Shown here one piece after another: positions 1 through 6,079 of a stretch of 6,079 nucleotides of DNA. The notes beneath the pieces were generated by a model, which made no database searches, had not been told where the DNA came from, and worked only from the letters and a program-made list of their open reading frames with translations. The DNA comes from Clostridia bacterium BRH_c25 (lineage in GTDB: Bacteria > Bacillota_A > Clostridia > Lutisporales > Lutisporaceae). Within the stretch, counting starts at the first letter, position 1, and the number at the start of each line of letters is the position of its first letter. The stretch covers positions 1-6,079 of the forward strand of contig LOES01000237.1 in the NCBI GenBank assembly GCA_001515955.1, given 5' to 3'. The position numbers were made by a program, and so were the translations under genes.

Positions 1-33
1 CAATCCGTACCTGCAAGAGATAGTATTGTACTT

Positions 34-65
34 AGGTGGCATAGCGAAATAGAGCATTTCGTCCT
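34..65 (+). promoter_or_regulatory. T-box antiterminator 1
   Basis: The lower helix pairs AGG (34-36) with CCT (63-65). A 7-nt bulge, TGGCATA, occupies 37-43. The upper helix pairs 44-50 with 56-62, closed by a 5-nt loop at 51-55. This is the canonical T-box antiterminator shape. The bulge begins UGGC, where family members have UGGN and N pairs with the tRNA discriminator base; C fits the G of tRNA-Trp. The tail of the usual ACC in the bulge is altered to ATA. It shares bases 54-65 with terminator 1, so the two folds exclude each other. Confidence 0.85.
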
Positions 66-87
66 GAAAGGGATGAAATGCTTTTTT
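54..87 (+). terminator. Rho-independent terminator 1 (T-box controlled)
   Basis: An 11-bp stem pairs 54-64 with 71-81 (one G-U pair, 61 with 74) around a 6-nt loop at 65-70. It is followed directly by six T residues at 82-87. The 5' arm contains the TTCGTCC segment that antiterminator 1 also needs, which is the expected switch arrangement. Confidence 0.9.
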
Positions 88-90
88 GAT

Positions 91-103
91 TGTATGAAGT
101 ACA
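91..103 (+). other. Small hairpin in the spacer between the two T-box modules
   Basis: TGTA (91-94) can pair with TACA (100-103) around a 5-nt loop. It occupies the place where a Stem III would normally sit before a T-box core. Four A-U-rich pairs are weak, so its formation is uncertain. It matters mainly because the whole spacer, 88-113, is only 26 nt and has no room for a Stem I. Confidence 0.3.
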
Positions 104-113
104 GGACTAAAAA

Positions 114-142
114 TGGGTGGCAACACGAGTCACTTCGTCCCA
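114..142 (+). promoter_or_regulatory. T-box antiterminator 2
   Basis: The lower helix pairs TGGG (114-117) with CCCA (139-142). The 7-nt bulge is TGGCAAC (118-124). The upper helix pairs 125-129 with 134-138 (last pair G-U), with a 4-nt loop at 130-133. The core GGGTGGCAACACG is closer to the T-box consensus than the first copy. The bulge again starts UGGC, matching a tRNA ending GCCA. It competes with terminator 2 for bases 127-140. Confidence 0.9.
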
Positions 143-168
143 TTATAGGATGAAGTGGCTCTTTTTTT
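127..168 (+). terminator. Rho-independent terminator 2 (T-box controlled)
   Basis: A 14-bp stem pairs 127-140 with 148-161 (two G-U pairs) around a 7-nt loop at 141-147, followed by seven T residues at 162-168. It is longer than terminator 1 and is the last barrier before trpE, 73 nt upstream of the start codon. Confidence 0.93.
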
Positions 169-228
169 GTTGAATTATACTTAATCCCATCTACTGGCAG
201 GATTCAGAATGCAAAATGCAACATATTT
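169..228 (+). other. Untranslated spacer between terminator 2 and the trpE ribosome binding site
   Basis: This stretch is A/T-rich and shows no hairpin, promoter pair or reading frame I can support. ATG 209 is in frame with trpE but lacks a Shine-Dalgarno. Confidence 0.6.
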
Positions 229-236
229 AGGAGGTG
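229..236 (+). promoter_or_regulatory. Ribosome binding site that sets the trpE start
   Basis: AGGAGGTG lies 5 nt before ATG 242, a near-perfect Shine-Dalgarno match. It decides against the upstream in-frame ATG at 209, which has no such site and whose reading would translate through this sequence. Confidence 0.9.
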
Positions 237-241
237 AAGCA

Positions 242-1672
242 ATGGTAAATATCTCAGAAGAAAACTATCTCAAATACAAAAGTCAGGGAGCTGCTTTCCC
301 GGTAATCCTGGAGGCCAACGCCGATGAGCTGACACCTATCGGTATTTATTACAGCCTGGAGGGTAAAAACAAATTCCTGTTGGAAAGTGCTTTAGGAAGC
401 AGTGAATCGGGGAGATATTCCTTTATCGGAGCAGATCCTTATATGACAGTGAGAAGCAGCGGAGATGAGCTGGAGGTAGTGAAAAGCGGAAGTACAGAAA
501 TAATCAAGGGTAAGGTTCTTGATTATGTCAGGGAGCACATGGGGGCCGGTTATATACCGGAAGGGGCCGGCCTTCCTTTTACCGGAGGGGCAGTGGGTTA
601 TGTGGGATATGACATCATCAGGCAGTATGAGAAGCTGCCTGATGATAATGCTGATGAAATGAAACTGCCGGAAGCATGGCTGATGTTTTATAAAAGCTGT
701 ATCTGCTATGACAGATACAGGCATACGCTATCTGTCATATATAATGTATTTCCTGATGAGGACAAGGATTACAGAAGAATAGTCAATGAGATCAAAGCTT
801 TGTATGAGAAGGTCAGATATAACGGCAGAATACACAAGCTTCCTGAAAGCAGTGGAAACAAGGAGATACAATCGAATTTCAGCTGTGAGGAGTTCTGCAT
901 GGCAGTAAATAAAGCAAAGGGATACATTGTGGAGGGGGATATTTTCCAGGTGGTATTGTCGCAGCGGCTGATGGCAGATACTGAGTCAGAACCCTTTGAC
1001 ATTTACAGGAGGCTCAGATCCGGGAACCCGTCTCCATATCTTTTCCACATAGACTTTACAGATTTCCAGCTTATCGGTTCATCTCCGGAAAGTCTTGTAA
1101 GTGTACAAGGGGACAAGGTGACTACAAACCCCATTGCCGGTACCAAGCCCAGGGGCAGGAATGAAAAAGAGGATAAGGTACTAAGGGAGGAGCTTATAGC
1201 TGATGAAAAAGAGCGGGCGGAGCATGTAATGCTTGTGGATCTTGGCAGGAATGATGTGGGCAGGATAAGTAAATTCGGCAGCGTTACTGTTGAAAGGTTT
1301 ATGGAGGTAGATGTTTATTCCCACGTCATGCATATGGTGTCGAAGGTATCCGGAAGGCTCAAAGAGGGTATAACCTGCTTCGATGCGCTTACTTCATGCC
1401 TTCCTGCGGGTACTCTGTCAGGAGCACCCAAGGTAAGGGCTATGGAAATAATCGATGAGCTTGAGAGTGTGAGAAGAGGCATCTACGGGGGGGCCGTCGG
1501 GTACTTCTCATACAATGGCAACATGGATACATGCATTGCGATACGTACTATAGTGTACAAGGATAAAAAGGCATATATACAGGCAGGTGCAGGTATCGTA
1601 TACGACTCGGATCCGGTGTCGGAATACAAGGAAACCATGAATAAGGCAATGGCATTGCGGGAGGTGCTTTAA
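242..1672 (+). CDS. trpE: Anthranilate synthase component I (TrpE)
   Basis: TrpE is the chorismate-binding subunit that, with ammonia delivered by TrpG, makes anthranilate and pyruvate, the first committed step of tryptophan synthesis in the cytoplasm. The 476-residue product has the usual length. LLES at residues 46-49 followed ten residues later by Ser60 is the LLES-X10-S motif tied to tryptophan feedback inhibition. The chorismate-binding domain shows NPIAGTKPRG (296-305), DLGRNDVGRI (333-342), LPAGTLSGAPK (387-397) and GAGIVYDSDP (449-458). The Ala in PIAGT marks anthranilate synthase; aminodeoxychorismate synthase PabB usually has Lys there (PIKGT). Start ATG 242 is chosen from its Shine-Dalgarno; ATG 209 would add 11 residues made by reading through that site. 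Its TAA stop abuts the trpG ATG. All motifs are intact. Confidence 0.97.
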   Translation: MVNISEENYLKYKSQGAAFPVILEANADELTPIGIYYSLEGKNKFLLESALGSSESGRYSFIGADPYMTVRSSGDELEVVKSGSTEIIKGKVLDYVREHMGAGYIPEGAGLPFTGGAVGYVGYDIIRQYEKLPDDNADEMKLPEAWLMFYKSCICYDRYRHTLSVIYNVFPDEDKDYRRIVNEIKALYEKVRYNGRIHKLPESSGNKEIQSNFSCEEFCMAVNKAKGYIVEGDIFQVVLSQRLMADTESEPFDIYRRLRSGNPSPYLFHIDFTDFQLIGSSPESLVSVQGDKVTTNPIAGTKPRGRNEKEDKVLREELIADEKERAEHVMLVDLGRNDVGRISKFGSVTVERFMEVDVYSHVMHMVSKVSGRLKEGITCFDALTSCLPAGTLSGAPKVRAMEIIDELESVRRGIYGGAVGYFSYNGNMDTCIAIRTIVYKDKKAYIQAGAGIVYDSDPVSEYKETMNKAMALREVL

Positions 1673-2260
1673 ATGCTCTTGATTATCGATAATTATGATT
1701 CATTCACATATAATCTTTACCAATACATTGGTGAAATATATGAGGAAATTGAGGTTGTAAGAAATGACAGGATATCTCTTGAGGATATCGAAAAGACAGG
1801 AGCCAGGGGCATCGTGCTGTCACCGGGACCGGGAAGACCGGAGAATGCAGGAATATGCGTGGAAGTAATAAGGAATTTTGGGGGAAAGGTACCCATCCTG
1901 GGCATTTGCCTTGGACATCAGGCCATCGGCTATGCCTATGGGGGAAATATAATAAAAGCTGAAGTCATAAAGCATGGCAAGACCTCTCTTGCATATCACG
2001 ATGGCTATCATCTTTTCAAAGACATAAAAACCCCTATAGAGGTCATGCGGTATCATTCACTGGTAGTGGAGAGGCGCACGCTTCCAAAGGAGCTTGTGGT
2101 TACTGCAGAGACCTCAGATGGAATGATAATGGGGCTCAGGCATAAGGAGTATCAGGTATACGGCTTGCAGTTTCACCCTGAGTCAATACTTACAGAGCAG
2201 GGAAAAGAAATAATAAGGAATTTTGTGGAGGTGACAAGTAATGCTTCAGGAAGCAATTAA
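1673..2260 (+). CDS. trpG: Anthranilate synthase component II, glutamine amidotransferase (TrpG)
   Basis: TrpG hydrolyses glutamine and passes ammonia to TrpE. The 195-residue protein is a stand-alone class I amidotransferase, not fused to TrpD as in enteric bacteria. It begins with the typical [12 protein letters not shown], has the oxyanion segment SPGPGRP at 50-56, nucleophile Cys79 in GICLGHQ, and the catalytic His168 and Glu170 in QFHPES. The ATG follows the trpE stop directly, with GGAGGTG at 1660-1666 inside the end of trpE. The last 20 nt overlap trpD in another frame, giving a tail TSNASGSN. Such subunits can also serve PabB in folate synthesis when no separate pabA exists; that cannot be judged here. 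Confidence 0.96.
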   Translation: MLLIIDNYDSFTYNLYQYIGEIYEEIEVVRNDRISLEDIEKTGARGIVLSPGPGRPENAGICVEVIRNFGGKVPILGICLGHQAIGYAYGGNIIKAEVIKHGKTSLAYHDGYHLFKDIKTPIEVMRYHSLVVERRTLPKELVVTAETSDGMIMGLRHKEYQVYGLQFHPESILTEQGKEIIRNFVEVTSNASGSN

Positions 2261-3260
2261 GAGAATTGTAACAGGAGAGAATCTTGCAGAGTATGAGGCT
2301 GAAGCGGCAATGAATGAGATAATGAGTGGAAATTCAAGCCCATCACAGATTGGAGGCTTTCTTATAGGGCTCAGGATGAAGGGTGAAACAGCGGAGGAAA
2401 TAACCGGATGTGCCCGGTCCATGAGAAGCAATGCAGTGCCTCTGAAGCCGGATTCGGATTATGTGATCGACACCTGCGGCACCGGAGGAGACGGTGGAAA
2501 GACCTTCAATATATCCACTGCAGTTGCGATAGTTGCAGCCTCTGCAGGGGTAAAGGTAGCAAAGCACGGCAACCGGGCGGTATCCAGCAAAAGCGGCAGT
2601 GCGGATGTGCTCAGCCAATTGGGCTTCAATATAGACATAAGCCCCAATGATGCGAAAATGAGCATTGATGAAGCGGGTATGGGGTTTCTGTTTGCACCTA
2701 AATATCATACAGCTATGAAAAATGTTGCTCCAACAAGAAAGGAACTGGGAACGCGCACAATATTCAATATATTGGGCCCTTTAACCAATCCTGCTTTTGC
2801 AAAGGGTCAAATACTGGGGGTATATGAAAAGGGGCTGACACGTACAATGGCTGAGGTGCTATATAAGCTGGGTTGTGAAAGGGCAATGGTGGTTCACGGT
2901 GAAGACGGGTTGGATGAGCTTTCCACAACCGGTGTGACTTTTGTAAGTGAGCTTGGGAATGGCAAGGTGGAGGATTATGTGATAACTCCGGAGGAATTCG
3001 GAATACCAAAAGCAGCACTTGAGGATATTTCAGGGGGAGATGCGGCCTGCAATGCACAGATAATATTGAATATACTTAAAGGCAAAAAAGGACCCAGGCG
3101 GGATATAGTATTGCTGAACAGCGCAGCAGCACTCTATATCGGTAAAGCCGCAAAGGATATGAAGGAAGGACTAAAGCTTGCATCGGGACTCATTGACTCG
3201 GGGGCGGTCTTTGATAAGCTGGAACAACTTCTTGTATATAACAGGAGGATATGCCAGTGA
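2241..3260 (+). CDS. trpD: Anthranilate phosphoribosyltransferase (TrpD)
   Basis: TrpD transfers the phosphoribosyl group of PRPP to anthranilate, giving phosphoribosyl-anthranilate. The 339-residue length is normal for the unfused enzyme. The helical N-terminal domain is followed by the PRPP-binding glycine loop GTGGDGG (80-86) and FNIST, then KHGNR at 108-112 and the [10 protein letters not shown] segment. The anthranilate/PRPP region reads [16 protein letters not shown] and [27 protein letters not shown] begins at residue 222 and supplies the acidic pair Asp225-Glu226 that coordinates magnesium. ATG 2241 has GGAGGTG at 2227-2233 with 7-nt spacing and lies inside the end of trpG, so translation is likely coupled. 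Its stop overlaps the trpC start. Confidence 0.97.
   Translation: MLQEAIKRIVTGENLAEYEAEAAMNEIMSGNSSPSQIGGFLIGLRMKGETAEEITGCARSMRSNAVPLKPDSDYVIDTCGTGGDGGKTFNISTAVAIVAASAGVKVAKHGNRAVSSKSGSADVLSQLGFNIDISPNDAKMSIDEAGMGFLFAPKYHTAMKNVAPTRKELGTRTIFNILGPLTNPAFAKGQILGVYEKGLTRTMAEVLYKLGCERAMVVHGEDGLDELSTTGVTFVSELGNGKVEDYVITPEEFGIPKAALEDISGGDAACNAQIILNILKGKKGPRRDIVLLNSAAALYIGKAAKDMKEGLKLASGLIDSGAVFDKLEQLLVYNRRICQ
3243..3248 (+). promoter_or_regulatory. Ribosome binding site that sets the trpC start
   Basis: AGGAGG sits only 2 nt before ATG 3251 but 8 nt before the in-frame GTG at 3257. The latter spacing is normal, so GTG 3257 is the preferred start. The site lies within the last codons of trpD. Confidence 0.75.
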
Positions 3261-4039
3261 TATTGGATGATATTATAGCAAATAAAAGGCTGCAGCTACA
3301 GCAGGAGAAGGAGTTGAAGCCATTGCAGGCTCTGTATGGGGATATCCGGAACACTCCTGTAAGAGACTTTAAAGGTGCATTAAACAAAAAGAATATTTCA
3401 ATTATTGCGGAAGTGAAAAAGGCATCTCCCTCCAAAGGAGTCATCCGGGGGGCTTTTGACCCGGCGAATATCGCCCAAGTATACCGGGAGGCAGGCATGG
3501 ACGCTGTATCCGTCCTTACTGAAAGAAAATTCTTCCAGGGACAGGATGAGTACATTGAAGAGGTAAAAAATGTGAATACAAAGCCTGTGCTCAGAAAGGA
3601 CTTCATAATAGATGAGTATCAGCTCTATCAGTCCAGGGCCATAGGTGCTGATGCAGTACTCCTGATTGCTGCAGTTCTGGGAGGGGAATTGAAGAGCTAT
3701 TATGAAAAAGCCGGTGAGCTTGGACTTTTTTGCCTGGTGGAGGTTCACACCCGGGAAGAGCTTTATATAGCACTTGACAGCGGCTGTGACATCATAGGAA
3801 TCAATAATAGGAATCTTAAAACCTTTAATGTTGATTTAAGGACTACTGAGGAATTGATCCGCGGTATCCCCGGGGGAATCACCGTAGTATCTGAAAGCGG
3901 TATTAAATCTCCTCAGGATGTAAGATACCTGAGAGAGTTGGGAGTAAATGCGGTGCTGATAGGAGAAACCTTCATGAGGAAAATAGATGATGTCAAAACC
4001 ATCCTTGATTTTGCGGCTGAGGCAAAGGGGGCTTTTTGA
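3257..4039 (+). CDS. trpC: Indole-3-glycerol phosphate synthase (TrpC)
   Basis: TrpC closes the indole ring, converting 1-(o-carboxyphenylamino)-1-deoxyribulose 5-phosphate to indole-3-glycerol phosphate with loss of CO2 and water. It is a single-domain (beta/alpha)8 barrel of 260 residues, not fused to TrpF. Visible active-site elements are Glu52 and Lys54 in [13 protein letters not shown], Lys114 in LRKDF, Glu162 in LVEVHT, Asn183 in INNRNL and the phosphate-binding SESGI with Glu213 and Ser214. I place the start at GTG 3257 rather than ATG 3251: spacing from AGGAGG fits, the N-terminus becomes [10 protein letters not shown] as is common in the family, and it forms a 4-nt GTGA overlap with the trpD stop. 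ATG 3251 would add only two residues. Confidence 0.96.
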   Translation: MILDDIIANKRLQLQQEKELKPLQALYGDIRNTPVRDFKGALNKKNISIIAEVKKASPSKGVIRGAFDPANIAQVYREAGMDAVSVLTERKFFQGQDEYIEEVKNVNTKPVLRKDFIIDEYQLYQSRAIGADAVLLIAAVLGGELKSYYEKAGELGLFCLVEVHTREELYIALDSGCDIIGINNRNLKTFNVDLRTTEELIRGIPGGITVVSESGIKSPQDVRYLRELGVNAVLIGETFMRKIDDVKTILDFAAEAKGAF

Positions 4040-4638
4040 TGGTAAAAGTGAAGATATGCGGACTGCGGCGGATGGCTGATATTTATTATGTAAATGAACT
4101 TAAACCTGATTTCGGAGGCTTCGTATTTGCTAAGAGCAAAAGGCAGGTATCGGCGGAGTATGCAAGACAGCTTGTTGAAAAGCTGGATAGAGATATTCAG
4201 GCAGTTGGTATTTTCGTCAATGAGGATATGGCAGTTGTCAAGGAGATTGCTGCCTATGTTGGACTGGAGGTACTTCAATTCCACGGCAGTGAGACACCGG
4301 AGTATATAAAAGCCTTTAGGGGAGTTACAGTATGGAAGGCCGCAGGTATAAAAAGTCCGGAGAATCTGGAACCGTTAAGCCGCTATAAGGTGGATGCGCT
4401 GCTTCTTGACAGCAACTCCGCCGGATCGGGACAGTGCTTCAACTGGAATATTATAAAGGGCTATAAGCCGGAGAAGCCGGTAATACTTGCCGGGGGGTTG
4501 AACCCTTCAAATATAGCATCAGCCGTAGCTGAAGTAAGACCCTACGGTGTGGATGTGTCAAGCGGGGTTGAGACGGATGGGTTGAAGGATTATGAAAAAA
4601 TCAGGAAATTTATAGATAAAGCGAGGGGATTGAGTTGA
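4039..4638 (+). CDS. trpF: Phosphoribosylanthranilate isomerase (TrpF)
   Basis: TrpF carries out the Amadori rearrangement of phosphoribosylanthranilate, the step between TrpD and TrpC. The 199-residue length suits the stand-alone (beta/alpha)8 enzyme. The N-terminus VKVKICGL holds the general base Cys7, and LLLDS contains the general acid Asp124. [25 protein letters not shown], a GSGQCFNW loop (usually GTG-x-x-F-D-W), LAGGLNPSN and [14 protein letters not shown] follow in the usual order. ATG 4039 overlaps the trpC TGA by one base (TGATG) and has AAGGGGG at 4025-4031; a TTG just before it at 4036 is in frame but less likely. The stop overlaps the trpB start. Confidence 0.95.
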   Translation: MVKVKICGLRRMADIYYVNELKPDFGGFVFAKSKRQVSAEYARQLVEKLDRDIQAVGIFVNEDMAVVKEIAAYVGLEVLQFHGSETPEYIKAFRGVTVWKAAGIKSPENLEPLSRYKVDALLLDSNSAGSGQCFNWNIIKGYKPEKPVILAGGLNPSNIASAVAEVRPYGVDVSSGVETDGLKDYEKIRKFIDKARGLS

Positions 4639-5810
4639 AAGGAAGATTTGGAAAGTTTGGAGGCCAATATGTGCCGGAGACTATAATGAATGCACTGATA
4701 GAGCTTGAGGAGGAGTTTTATAAGGCGGCAGAGGATGAAGAATTCATAAAGGAATACCGCTATTATCTTAAGGAATACTGTGGCAGGCCGACACCGCTGT
4801 ACTATGCCGAAAACCTTACAAAAAAACTGGGCGGAGCAAAGCTGTACCTTAAAAGGGAAGACTTGAACCATACAGGCGCACACAAGATAAATAATGTGAT
4901 GGGACAGATCCTTCTGGCTAAAAGGATGGGCAAAAAGAAGGTAATCGCAGAGACAGGAGCAGGCCAGCACGGGGTGGCAACTGCCACGGGAGCTGCCATG
5001 TTTGGTATGGAATGTGAAATATACATGGGTGAAGAGGACATAAGAAGGCAGTCTCTTAATGTATTCAAGATGAAAGTGCTGGGAGCAAAGGTTATATCAG
5101 TGACCTCCGGCACAGCTACCTTGAAGGATGCGGTGAACGAGGCCATGAGAAGCTGGGTCGCAAGTATTGAGGATACTTTTTATGTAATGGGCTCAGTAGT
5201 GGGTCCCCATCCATATCCTACAATGGTAAGGGACTTTCAGAGGGTCATCGGAGACGAGACAAGAGAGCAGATATTGGAGAAAGAGGGAAGGCTGCCCGGT
5301 TATGTCATTGCATGTGTAGGCGGCGGCAGCAACTCCATGGGAATATTTTATCCTTTTATTGAGGATAAGGCTGTAAAGCTTATAGGGGTAGAAGCAGCAG
5401 GTCTTGGGCTGGACACAGGCAAGCATGCGGCCTCCATGGCAAAGGGCTCTGCCGGTGTACTGCACGGGATGATGACCTACCTGCTTCAGGATGAAGAAGG
5501 TCAGATAATGGATGTATACTCAATATCGGCAGGGCTTGATTATCCGGGAGTAGGACCTGAGCATGCACAGCTTAAGGACAGCAAAAGGGCTGAGTATCTC
5601 TCCATTACCGACATTGAAGCCCTTGAGGCTTTCGGAGAACTGTGCCGGACTGAAGGTATCATTCCTGCCCTTGAAAGCTCCCACGGGCTGGCTTATGCAA
5701 TGAAGCTGGCACCGGACCTGGCAAAGGATGAGTTGGTGGTGGTCAATCTGTCGGGCAGGGGTGACAAGGATATAGATACTATTGCAAAAATAATGGGGGT
5801 GGGGATATGA
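4635..5810 (+). CDS. trpB: Tryptophan synthase beta chain (TrpB)
   Basis: TrpB is the pyridoxal-phosphate subunit that joins indole, channelled from TrpA, with serine to give tryptophan. The 391-residue product begins [16 protein letters not shown], typical of the main (TrpB1) type. The cofactor lysine is Lys84 in HTGAHKINN, the catalytic Glu106 lies in AETGAGQHG, the phosphate-binding loop GGGSN is at 229-233, and Ser373 in LSGRGDKD would contact the cofactor ring nitrogen. [15 protein letters not shown], the segment near the communication domain and substrate site, is also present. The start is a TTG with AGGGG at 4624-4628, forming a TTGA overlap with the trpF stop; no ATG fits the conserved N-terminus. 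The weak start codon suggests reliance on coupling. Confidence 0.97.
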   Translation: MKGRFGKFGGQYVPETIMNALIELEEEFYKAAEDEEFIKEYRYYLKEYCGRPTPLYYAENLTKKLGGAKLYLKREDLNHTGAHKINNVMGQILLAKRMGKKKVIAETGAGQHGVATATGAAMFGMECEIYMGEEDIRRQSLNVFKMKVLGAKVISVTSGTATLKDAVNEAMRSWVASIEDTFYVMGSVVGPHPYPTMVRDFQRVIGDETREQILEKEGRLPGYVIACVGGGSNSMGIFYPFIEDKAVKLIGVEAAGLGLDTGKHAASMAKGSAGVLHGMMTYLLQDEEGQIMDVYSISAGLDYPGVGPEHAQLKDSKRAEYLSITDIEALEAFGELCRTEGIIPALESSHGLAYAMKLAPDLAKDELVVVNLSGRGDKDIDTIAKIMGVGI

Positions 5811-6079
5811 ACCGCATAGATGCAGCCTTTGACAGACTAAGGAAAGAGAACAGAAAGGCTATGATTTCATTTATAACAGCCGGGGACCCTGACCTTGATG
5901 CTACAGTTGAACTGGTCCTGGCTATGGAACAAGGTGGAGCGGATATAATCGAGCTTGGGGTACCTTATTCCGATCCACTGGCAGATGGAGCTGTTATTCA
6001 GGCTTCCTCCGCAAGGGCTTTAAAAGCCGGGGCAAGGATAACAGGAATAATGGATACAGTCAGGACAATAAGAAAACAA
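5807..6079 (+). CDS. trpA: Tryptophan synthase alpha chain (TrpA), 3' end beyond window
   Basis: TrpA splits indole-3-glycerol phosphate to glyceraldehyde 3-phosphate and indole, which passes to TrpB. The frame is open from ATG 5807 to the last base, giving the first 91 residues of a protein that is usually about 260-270 long; it is cut by the window edge, not broken. [11 protein letters not shown] is the conserved first strand, and [14 protein letters not shown] contains catalytic Glu49 and Asp60, the same numbers as in the enteric enzyme. The start forms an ATGA overlap with the trpB stop; the G-rich stretch 5795-5804 can act as ribosome binding site. Being last in the order, it probably ends the biosynthetic block, but what follows is not visible. 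Confidence 0.96.
   Translation, partial: MNRIDAAFDRLRKENRKAMISFITAGDPDLDATVELVLAMEQGGADIIELGVPYSDPLADGAVIQASSARALKAGARITGIMDTVRTIRKQ

Larger units (their letters stand above)
1..168 (+). promoter_or_regulatory. T-box leader of the trp operon, 3' part, with two antiterminator/terminator modules
   Basis: This is the 3' portion of a tRNA-responsive T-box leader. Two T-box cores are visible (35-46 and 115-127), each followed by a matching TTCGTCC segment and a Rho-independent terminator. In this family, uncharged tRNA bound by the leader stabilises the antiterminator and allows transcription into the operon, while charged tRNA leaves the terminator to form. The Stem I specifier loop is not in the window, so tRNA-Trp specificity is inferred from the downstream trp genes and the UGGC bulges. 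Positions 1-33 are probably the linker or Stem II/III region; GTAC at 7-10 can pair with GTAC at 28-31, but this is weak. The promoter must lie upstream. Confidence 0.9.

Noticed and set aside
14..56. Scattered GAG/TAG triplets resembling a TRAP-binding site
   Set aside because: There are too few and their spacing is irregular; a TRAP site needs many repeats at 2-3 nt spacing.
73..173. Possible Trp-containing leader peptides: a 26-codon frame from ATG 73 and a 7-codon frame from ATG 150, each with one TGG
   Set aside because: Neither has a properly spaced ribosome binding site, each has a single Trp codon, and both start inside the 3' arm of a terminator. The T-box fold explains these bases fully.
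209..241. Upstream in-frame ATG extending TrpE by 11 residues
   Set aside because: The extension translates the Shine-Dalgarno AGGAGGTG itself and has no ribosome binding site of its own; ATG 242 is ideally placed.
546..560. Inverted repeat CCGGT-TATAT-ACCGG within trpE
   Set aside because: It has only 5-bp arms, encodes ordinary TrpE sequence and is not followed by a T-run; probably chance.
2408..2650. Plus-strand frame of 80 codons inside trpD
   Set aside because: It is in the wrong frame within the PRPP-binding region of trpD, whose motifs are continuous in its own frame.
3190..3606. Antisense open frame of 138 codons, and other minus-strand frames throughout (for example 4590-4970, 4802-5146, 392-724)
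   Set aside because: They lie opposite strongly conserved trp genes, their products resemble no family I recognise, and they have no visible operon context. They are shadows of the coding strand.
5829..5865. TTGACA (5829-5834) with TATGAT (5860-5865) as an internal promoter in trpA
   Set aside because: The spacer is 25 nt, far from the 16-18 nt needed. A second TTGACA at 3774-3779 in trpC has no matching -10 box.
1..6079. Search for mobile elements, CRISPR repeats, tRNA genes, gene fusions or a novel system
   Set aside because: After the leader the window is continuous, intact trp coding sequence with almost no non-coding space. I saw no repeats, insertion ends or unexplained genes.

Overview
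The window is the start and most of a complete-order tryptophan biosynthesis operon, trpE-trpG-trpD-trpC-trpF-trpB-trpA, all on the + strand. It is preceded by the 3' part of a tRNA-sensing T-box leader. The source is most likely a low-to-mid GC member of Bacillota, class Clostridia. The reasons are the T-box leader, strong AGGAGG-type ribosome binding sites, frequent ATA/AGA/AGG codons, unfused trpG/trpD and trpC/trpF, and the EGDCFBA order. I cannot name a species from this.

Positions 1-168 hold leader RNA. Two consecutive antiterminator/terminator modules can be drawn: antiterminator 34-65 with terminator 54-87, and antiterminator 114-142 with terminator 127-168. Both carry a 7-nt bulge beginning UGGC, which suits the GCCA 3' end of tRNA-Trp. 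Only 26 nt separate the first U-run from the second T-box, so the second module cannot have its own specifier stem. This is the most notable feature of the window. The specifier stem (Stem I) and the promoter lie upstream of base 1. Positions 169-241 are a short untranslated stretch with the trpE ribosome binding site and nothing else I can support.

From 242 to the end the DNA is almost wholly coding. TrpE and TrpG make anthranilate from chorismate and glutamine. TrpD adds the phosphoribosyl group from PRPP. TrpF isomerises the product, TrpC closes the indole ring to give indole-glycerol phosphate, and TrpB with TrpA converts that and serine to tryptophan. Every junction abuts or overlaps (0, -20, -4, -1, -4, -4 nt), implying one transcript with translational coupling. 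trpA runs off the end of the window. All family catalytic motifs I checked are intact, with no frameshift, insertion or mobile element.

Start-codon choices made here differ from the longest open frames for trpE (ATG 242), trpC (GTG 3257) and trpF (ATG 4039). Overall this is a well-known pathway with ordinary enzymes; the unusual part is the duplicated regulatory module in the leader.
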